This document shows, in pieces, positions 30,705-36,852 of a DNA stretch of 36,852 bases. Every line of letters begins with the position of its first letter. Positions within the stretch are counted from its first letter, which is position 1. The stretch covers positions 1-36,852 of the forward strand of contig JAOUCL010000014.1 of NCBI GenBank assembly GCA_029859805.1. The letters run 5' to 3'. This DNA comes from Rhodospirillales bacterium. Lineage in GTDB: Bacteria > Pseudomonadota > Alphaproteobacteria > Kiloniellales > JAKSDN01. Under the pieces are notes generated by a model. It was not told the DNA's origin and did not search any database. It saw only the letters and a program-made list of their open reading frames with translations. The position numbers and the translations under genes were made by a program.

Positions 30705-31841
30705 ATGGAAATTCCGAGTGGACTATACGGTTACGGCCTGCCGTTCTTGGGCATTCTCACCGTGCTGGTCTTTGTTCACGAGATGGGCCACTACCTGGTA
30801 GCTCGGCTCAACGGCGTTCGCGTGGAGGTCTTCTCCATCGGATTCGGCCCCGAGTTGTTCGGATGGACCGACCGGGCCAAGACCCGCTGGAAGTTCAGCC
30901 TGATCCCGCTCGGCGGGTATGTGAAGATGTTCGGTGACGCCGACGCGGCGAGCCGGCCGGACACGGAATTGTCGGACTTGAGCGACGAAGAGCGCGCCGA
31001 GGCCTTTCCCTTCAAACGACTCGGCCAGCGGAGCTGGATCGTGGCCGCCGGGCCGCTCGCCAACTTTCTGTTCGCCATCGTACTTATGGCCGTGGTTTTC
31101 ATGGCAATCGGTCAACCCTTCACGCCGCCGGTGGTGGGTACGGTCATACCCGACAGCGCGGCCGAGGAGGCCGGCCTGCAGCCCGACGACCGGATCGTCC
31201 GGATCGACGGCTCGGATATCAACAGTTTCCAGGACATACAGTGGATCGTATCGCTGGGGCTGGGCGAAGCGATCGAAATCGTGGTACTGCGCGACGGAAT
31301 CGAAATCCCTCTGGTGGCGACCCCAAGGATGACCGAGGTGACCGACGACTTTGGCAATCGCCAGGAGGTCGGCCGGTTGGGTATCAGTCACAGCGGCATC
31401 GAGCTCGTCCGGCACGGGCCATTCACCGCCCTGTGGCGGGCCACGGAGAAGACCGGCGCTCATACGCTCGCCATCCTGAAATCCGTCGGCCAAATGATCG
31501 TGGGCGACCGCAGCGCGGACGAACTGGGCGGCCCGTTGCGAATCGCGAAGATGTCCGGACAAGTGGCGGAGTACGGCTGGAGCTCGGTGGTCCAATTAAT
31601 GTGGCTCTTGTCAATCAGCCTGGGGCTGATCAATCTGTTTCCGATACCGATTCTCGACGGTGGACATTTGCTGTTCTACGCCATCGAGGCCGTGCGCGGA
31701 CGGCCTTTGGGTGAACGGGCTCAGGAATACGGATTTCGCATCGGCCTCGCTCTGGTCTTGAGCTTGATGGTCTTTGCGACATGGAACGATATCGTCAACC
31801 ACGTGAAGGTTTTTGATTTTATTAAGGATCTAATAACCTGA
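30705..31841 (+). CDS. rseP: Site-2 intramembrane zinc metalloprotease RseP family
   Basis: VFVHEMGHYLVARLNGVRVEVFSIGFGPELF (HExxH), PDZ domain, LINLFPIPILDGGHLLFYAIEAVRGRPL. Confidence 0.96.
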   Translation: MEIPSGLYGYGLPFLGILTVLVFVHEMGHYLVARLNGVRVEVFSIGFGPELFGWTDRAKTRWKFSLIPLGGYVKMFGDADAASRPDTELSDLSDEERAEAFPFKRLGQRSWIVAAGPLANFLFAIVLMAVVFMAIGQPFTPPVVGTVIPDSAAEEAGLQPDDRIVRIDGSDINSFQDIQWIVSLGLGEAIEIVVLRDGIEIPLVATPRMTEVTDDFGNRQEVGRLGISHSGIELVRHGPFTALWRATEKTGAHTLAILKSVGQMIVGDRSADELGGPLRIAKMSGQVAEYGWSSVVQLMWLLSISLGLINLFPIPILDGGHLLFYAIEAVRGRPLGERAQEYGFRIGLALVLSLMVFATWNDIVNHVKVFDFIKDLIT

Positions 31842-31870
31842 CGGTTGCGGTTTTCGTTCGGGGGGCAATC

Positions 31871-34159
31871 GTGAGGTACAAAGGGGTTACGGTCGTATTG
31901 CTCGCCGCTGTGCTGGCCGGCGGAATGTCCTGCTACCGCCCTGCACCGCTGTTTGCACAGACGATCTTCTCCGGAGGCATCATCGCAGAAGTGCGTGTCG
32001 AAGGCACGCAGCGGATCGAGCCCGAGACGGTGCGCTCGTATCTGCGCGTCAATCCGGGCGAACCCTTCGACTCCCTGCTGCTGGATGAATCCCTGAAGAG
32101 TATCTTTGCGACGGGCCTCTTCGCCGATGTCACCTTGCGGCGGGCCGGCGACGTGCTGATCGTAACTGTCGTCGAGAACCCGATCATCAACCGCATCGCC
32201 TTCGAGGGAAACGATCGTATCGACGACGACACGATGGCCGCGGAGATCGAGCTTCGCCCGCGCACCGTGTTCACCCGTGCCAAGGTCCAGAACGACGTTC
32301 AGAGGATCGTAAAACTGTTTCGCCAATCCGGTCGGTATGGGGCAACAGTCGAACCGAAAGCCATTCAACTTCCACAGAACCGTGTCGACTTGGTTTTTGA
32401 GATCAACGAGGGGCCTAGCACCGGCATCAAGTCGATCGACTTCATCGGCAACCGGGAGTTTTCCGATGGCGATCTGCGGGGCGAGATTACGACCAGCGAA
32501 TCGGCGTTCTGGCGCTTTCTCTCTACGACCGACACTTACGATCCGGATCGTCTCACCTTCGACCGGGAGCTGTTGCGCCGCTTCTACCTGAGCGAGGGTT
32601 ACGCCGATTTTCGGGTGCTTTCCGCGATTGCCGAACTGGCCCCTGATCGAGAAGGCTTCATCATAACCTTCACCCTGGAAGAGGGAGAGCGCTACAGGTT
32701 TGGCAAGATAGCTGTCACGTCGACCTTGCGCGATCTGGATCCTGAGAGCTTGAAGGACGAGCTAACGAGCGAGGAGGGCGAATGGTACGATGCTTCGGTC
32801 ATCGAGGAATCGGTCGATAATTTGTCCGAAAGGTTGAGCAATCTCGGCTATGCGTTTGTTGACATCCGTCCAGCGACCCAGCGCAATCGCGAAGATGGGA
32901 GCATCGATCTCACATACAAGATTCAGCAGGGCCCGAAGGTCTTTGTGGAACGGATCGACGTGCAGGGCAACGTGCGCACGCTGGACGAGGTTGTTCGCCG
33001 GGAATTCCGTTTGGTGGAGGGCGATGCCTTCAACAGCGCCAAGCTGCGCCGTTCGCGCCGGCAGATACAAAACCTGGGTTACTTCGGTAAGGTGGACATT
33101 ACCAACGAGCCCGGTAGCGCCCCGGATAAGACGGTCATCACGGTCGATGTCGAGGAGCAATCGACTGGGGATTTGTCGTTCGGTGCCGGCTTCTCCTCGA
33201 CCTCTGGACCGCTGGGTAATATCGGGCTGCGGGAGCGCAACCTATTGGGCAAAGGACAAGACCTCAGGTTGAACTTCACACTGGCCGCTGAGAACTCCTC
33301 GCTGAATTTGAGCTTCACCGAGCCCTATTTTCTCGACCGAAATCTCGCGGCGGGCTTCGATCTGTTCCGGCTCACTGCGGACCAGGACGAGAGTTCATTC
33401 GACGAAGAGCGCATCGGCGGATCCTTGCGCGCCGGTTACAACTTGGTGGAGGATGTCCGGCAGGTCTGGCGCTATACGCTGCAGCAGGAAGATATCAGGA
33501 ACGTTGACGACGATGCTTCGGTGGTCGTCAAGGACGACGAAGGCAAACGCGTGCAATCCAGCGTCAGCCAGGAGCTAACGTTCGATACCCGGGATTCCCG
33601 CTTCGATCCTCATGACGGCATGATCGTAAGCATGTCTGCGGAGTTTGCGGGCCTGGGCGGCGACGTGCAATTTCTCAAATCGACGATCGGGGGGGCCTAC
33701 TACCAGCCGATCACGGAGCAGATCACCGTGGCGCTGAAGGGCGAGACCGGGCTTATTTTCGGTATTGGCCAGGACACTCGGGTGGGGGATCGTTTCTTTA
33801 TGAGTTCCGAATCGTTGAGAGGCTTCAAATTTGCCGGAGTCGGGCCGCGCGACGCGCTCACCCGCGATGCCTTGGGCGGAAAGAAGTTCTACAACGGCAC
33901 CTTGGAAATCAGCTTTCCACTCGGACTGCCGGAAGAGCTGCAGATCCGTGGTAGACTGTTCAGCGATATTGGTGCGGCATGGGGGGTGGACGGTGATGTA
34001 CAGGTCTTTGATTCTTCCTCGCCCAGGGTGTCCGTGGGTGCGGGATTTTCTTGGTTCTCGCCCTTGGGCCCATTCCAGCTGGATCTCGGATATGCGCAGA
34101 TCAAAGAAGATTTCGACGAGACCGAAGTGCTACGCTTCAGTTTCGGAACCAGATTCTAG
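31871..34159 (+). CDS. bamA: Outer membrane protein assembly factor BamA
   Basis: GTG start; signal peptide; POTRA repeats; C-terminal barrel ending SPLGPFQLDLGYAQIKEDFDETEVLRFSFGTRF. Confidence 0.96.
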   Translation: MRYKGVTVVLLAAVLAGGMSCYRPAPLFAQTIFSGGIIAEVRVEGTQRIEPETVRSYLRVNPGEPFDSLLLDESLKSIFATGLFADVTLRRAGDVLIVTVVENPIINRIAFEGNDRIDDDTMAAEIELRPRTVFTRAKVQNDVQRIVKLFRQSGRYGATVEPKAIQLPQNRVDLVFEINEGPSTGIKSIDFIGNREFSDGDLRGEITTSESAFWRFLSTTDTYDPDRLTFDRELLRRFYLSEGYADFRVLSAIAELAPDREGFIITFTLEEGERYRFGKIAVTSTLRDLDPESLKDELTSEEGEWYDASVIEESVDNLSERLSNLGYAFVDIRPATQRNREDGSIDLTYKIQQGPKVFVERIDVQGNVRTLDEVVRREFRLVEGDAFNSAKLRRSRRQIQNLGYFGKVDITNEPGSAPDKTVITVDVEEQSTGDLSFGAGFSSTSGPLGNIGLRERNLLGKGQDLRLNFTLAAENSSLNLSFTEPYFLDRNLAAGFDLFRLTADQDESSFDEERIGGSLRAGYNLVEDVRQVWRYTLQQEDIRNVDDDASVVVKDDEGKRVQSSVSQELTFDTRDSRFDPHDGMIVSMSAEFAGLGGDVQFLKSTIGGAYYQPITEQITVALKGETGLIFGIGQDTRVGDRFFMSSESLRGFKFAGVGPRDALTRDALGGKKFYNGTLEISFPLGLPEELQIRGRLFSDIGAAWGVDGDVQVFDSSSPRVSVGAGFSWFSPLGPFQLDLGYAQIKEDFDETEVLRFSFGTRF

Positions 34160-34163
34160 GCCT

Positions 34164-34736
34164 ATGCAAGACAGACGGCGAACTCTCTTCCGTGTCGCGG
34201 GATTCCTGCTGGCTCTACAATCGGTCCTTGGGATCGTTCCGCCGGTGCAGGCCCAAGGCACGGGTGTGCTTGGCATTGCGGTGATCGACACGCAGGGGAT
34301 CTACCGCGAGTCCGAGGCCGTAATGGGATTGCAGAAACGGATCGATGCTCAACGCTCGACCTATCAGGAGGAACTTCGGAAGAAGGAGGAATCCTTGCGA
34401 ACGGCCGACCAGGAATTAGCCCGGCAGCGGACCATACTCTCCGCAGAAGCGTTCGCTCAGAAGCGCCGCGAACTCGAGGAGCAGGTCGCTACATTGCAGG
34501 GGGAGGTACAGTCGCGCCGGAAGGGCCTGGAGAAACAATTTAACCAGGGAATGAAACAAGTTCAGAAAGTTCTGGTCGAGATTGCCCGGGCGATCGCCGA
34601 GGAGCGCGAGGTCGACTTGGTGATCGAGAAGAGCGCCGTTGTTCTGGTCAGACCGGAGCTCGAAATAACATCGGAGGTTCTGAAGCGGTTGAACCGGAAA
34701 TTGTCCAAGGTCGAAATCACAGCGCCTCAGAACTAG
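34164..34736 (+). CDS. skp: OmpH/Skp family periplasmic chaperone
   Basis: Signal peptide MQDRRRTLFRVAGFLLALQSVLGIVPPVQAQ, then IAVIDTQGIYRESEAVMGLQKRID and coiled-coil; follows bamA. Track ORF over-extended upstream. Confidence 0.88.
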   Translation: MQDRRRTLFRVAGFLLALQSVLGIVPPVQAQGTGVLGIAVIDTQGIYRESEAVMGLQKRIDAQRSTYQEELRKKEESLRTADQELARQRTILSAEAFAQKRRELEEQVATLQGEVQSRRKGLEKQFNQGMKQVQKVLVEIARAIAEEREVDLVIEKSAVVLVRPELEITSEVLKRLNRKLSKVEITAPQN

Positions 34737-34743
34737 GCTCGCC

Positions 34744-35757
34744 ATGGCTGATCCTCGTTTTTTCCACGTTGCAGGCCCGTTCAGTCTCGGGCAGTTGGCA
34801 GAAATCGCCGGGGCAACGCTGTCCGAAGCTGCGAACCCGGATCGACTGATCACCGATGTTGCGCCGATCGGAACCGCAGGGCCCTCCGAACTCGGCTTCT
34901 TGGACAATTCGCGGTATCTGCCGGCACTGGAGGCGAGCCAGGCGGGCGCCTGCATCATCGATCCGCGCTACGCCGCGCGCGCGCCCGAGAATTTGGACCT
35001 TCTGCTGACGGATTCACCCTATAACGGGTATGCCAAGGTGGCGCAGGTCTTTTACCCCGCGGCCGAGATAGCCGGTGGCATTCACGGCACCGCCATAGTC
35101 GATCCCAGCGCGAGGATCGGCGAGGGAACCTGGCTGGGCCCTTATGTGGTCGTTGCGCCACGGGTCAAGATCGGCGCACGCTGTCGAATTGCGGCGCAGG
35201 TGGTCATCGAAGAGGGGGTCGTCATAGGCGACGATACGGAAATCGGACCCGGGGCTTCACTGAGCCATTGCTTGGTGGGCAACCGCTGCATGCTGCATCC
35301 TGGCGTGCGCGTCGGCAACCGAGGTTTCGGCTTTTCCCTGGATCCGGAGAGTTATCGGGACGTGCCGCAGATCGGGCGCGCCATCATCGAGGATGATGTC
35401 GAGATCGGTGCCAACAGTACGATCGATCGGGGGGCCGGTCCGGATACCGTCGTTGGCGCGGGGTCGAAGATTGATAACCTCGTGCAGATCGGTCACAACG
35501 TGCAGATTGGTCGGGGATGTGTCCTGGTCGCGCAATCCGGTGTCGCCGGAAGCACGATACTCGGGGACCAGGTTATGTTGGCCGCCCAGGCCGGTGTTGC
35601 CGGCCATCTGACACTGGGACAGGGCGCCCGGGTCGCCGGCAAGAGCGGTGTAATGCGGGACGTACCGCCGAAACAGACCGTGTGCGGTATTCCCGCGATC
35701 CCGATCAAGCGGTTCTTTCGGCTGGTTTCGATCTGGCATCGTCAACTCAAGTCATAG
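34744..35757 (+). CDS. lpxD: UDP-3-O-(3-hydroxyacyl)glucosamine N-acyltransferase
   Basis: Left-handed beta-helix hexapeptide repeats; RVGNRGFGFSLDPESYRDVPQIGRAIIEDDVEIGANSTIDRGAGPDTVVGAGSKIDNLVQIGHNVQIG. Confidence 0.97.
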   Translation: MADPRFFHVAGPFSLGQLAEIAGATLSEAANPDRLITDVAPIGTAGPSELGFLDNSRYLPALEASQAGACIIDPRYAARAPENLDLLLTDSPYNGYAKVAQVFYPAAEIAGGIHGTAIVDPSARIGEGTWLGPYVVVAPRVKIGARCRIAAQVVIEEGVVIGDDTEIGPGASLSHCLVGNRCMLHPGVRVGNRGFGFSLDPESYRDVPQIGRAIIEDDVEIGANSTIDRGAGPDTVVGAGSKIDNLVQIGHNVQIGRGCVLVAQSGVAGSTILGDQVMLAAQAGVAGHLTLGQGARVAGKSGVMRDVPPKQTVCGIPAIPIKRFFRLVSIWHRQLKS

Positions 35758-35767
35758 GGCACATAGG

Positions 35768-36238
35768 ATGGATGAGCAGGCCCGAAAGCCAAGCGAGATG
35801 GCCCCGATAGACGTCATGCGGATCATGGAAATGATACCGCACCGATATCCCTTCCTGCTGGTCGACCGGATCGTTGAGCTTGAGATCGATAAGAGCGCGG
35901 TCGGCATCAAGAACGTGACCATCAACGAATCCTTTTTTCAGGGGCATTTTCCGCGCCAGCCAATCATGCCCGGGGTCCTGATCGTGGAAGCCATGGCCCA
36001 GACCGCGGCGGTCCTTGTGGTTCAAACCCTGGAGAGCGACGCGGCCGGCAAGCTGGTCTATTTCATGACTATAAACGAGGCGCGGTTCCGCAAGCCCGTG
36101 TCCCCGGGCGACACCCTGAAGATCCATGTCGAAAAACTGCGTAGCCGCGGCAATGTCTGGAAATTCTCCGGCGAGGTCCGGGTCGAGGGCACCTTGGTGG
36201 CCTCGGCACGCTTTGCCGCCATGATCATGGACGATTGA
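35768..36238 (+). CDS. fabZ: 3-hydroxyacyl-[acyl-carrier-protein] dehydratase FabZ
   Basis: IPHRYPFLLVDRIVELE; FFQGHFPRQPIMPGVLIVEAMAQTAAVL. Confidence 0.97.
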   Translation: MDEQARKPSEMAPIDVMRIMEMIPHRYPFLLVDRIVELEIDKSAVGIKNVTINESFFQGHFPRQPIMPGVLIVEAMAQTAAVLVVQTLESDAAGKLVYFMTINEARFRKPVSPGDTLKIHVEKLRSRGNVWKFSGEVRVEGTLVASARFAAMIMDD

Positions 36239-36849
36239 TGGCGGATCTCCATCCATCTTCGGTTATCTCGTCAAGGGCGACGCTCGGGAAAGAAGTCCGG
36301 ATCGGTCCATTCTGCGTCGTTGGCCCGGACGTGGTATTCGAAGAGTCCGTGGTGCTGCACAGCCATGCGGTCGTCGAAGGCAGGACTCGGATCGGCGCCG
36401 GAACCAAGATCTTCCCCTTCGCGTCGATCGGCCACCGCCCCCAGGATCTCAAGTATGCCGGCGAGCCCTCGGAACTCGTCATCGGCGCGAACAACACGAT
36501 CCGAGAGTATGTCACCATGAACCCGGGTACCAAGGGCGGCGGCATGGTGACGCGTGTCGGAGACGGGTGTCTGTTCATGATGGGCGCGCACGTAGCGCAC
36601 GATTGCCAAATCGGCAACCGCGTCATCATGGCCAATAACGCCACCCTGGCCGGACACGTCGTCATTGAGGACGACGCCATCATCGGTGGACTCGCCGCGG
36701 TGCACCAGTTTGTGCGCATCGGCCGCCGCGCCATGGTTGGCGGCATGTCTGGTGTCGAGCACGACGTAATTCCCTTCGGCCTGGTGATGGGTGAGCGGGC
36801 GACGCTGAAGGGTCTAAACGTCGTCGGTCTAAAACGCGGCGGGTTTTAG
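36238..36849 (+). CDS. lpxA: UDP-N-acetylglucosamine acyltransferase, C-terminally incomplete or interrupted at the window end
   Basis: HPSSVISSRATLGKEVRIGPFCVVGPDV; FASIGHRPQDLKYAGEPSELVIGANNTIREYVTMNPGT; GAHVAHDCQIGN. Stop TAG at 36847 directly after GLNVVGLKRGGF, where family members continue. Confidence 0.93.
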   Translation: MADLHPSSVISSRATLGKEVRIGPFCVVGPDVVFEESVVLHSHAVVEGRTRIGAGTKIFPFASIGHRPQDLKYAGEPSELVIGANNTIREYVTMNPGTKGGGMVTRVGDGCLFMMGAHVAHDCQIGNRVIMANNATLAGHVVIEDDAIIGGLAAVHQFVRIGRRAMVGGMSGVEHDVIPFGLVMGERATLKGLNVVGLKRGGF

Positions 36850-36852
36850 ACC
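36826..36852. repeat. Perfect 10-bp inverted repeat ending on the last base of the window
   Basis: GGTCTAAAAC (36826-36835), GCGGCGG (36836-36842), GTTTTAGACC (36843-36852). Confidence 0.9.

Noticed and set aside
36843-36852. GTTTTAGACC resembling the start of a type II CRISPR repeat (GTTTTAGAGC...)
   Set aside because: Single occurrence of a short string at the window end, no spacer periodicity, no cas genes; better explained as the arm of the inverted repeat.
1-36852. tRNA/rRNA genes, transposons, prophage or defence systems
   Set aside because: None recognisable; intergenic spaces are short and coding content is almost entirely housekeeping.

Overview
The window is an alphaproteobacterial, probably Rhodospirillales-like, high-GC housekeeping region. 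It may be a whole contig, because both ends cut into genes. From left to right it carries the distal nuo operon (3' part of nuoG, then nuoH-I-J-K-L-M-N), birA-coaX-rnj-mce-DUF1467, a ~3.8 kb variable-looking insert, proS-lolC/E-lolD, a small DUF3012-like lipoprotein gene plus a PilZ gene, dnaE, and rpsB-tsf-pyrH-frr-uppS-cdsA-dxr-rseP-bamA-skp-lpxD-fabZ-lpxA. The variable insert holds a secreted tandem PilJ-type protein, an NCS2 purine permease and two hypothetical genes. I found no tRNA, rRNA, CRISPR array, transposon or phage gene, and no convincing new multigene system. The items most worth a second look are: (1) a perfect 10-bp inverted repeat ending on the last base of the window, coinciding with a premature stop in lpxA; (2) an inverted DnaA-box pair upstream of dnaE; (3) a small lipoprotein gene missing from the ORF track; (4) a long acidic S2 C-terminal tail with four 27-bp tandem units; (5) a stand-alone exported protein with duplicated PilJ-type domains and repeats upstream; (6) a 10-bp inverted repeat between dxr and rseP. 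Everything is read by eye; no searches or folding were run.
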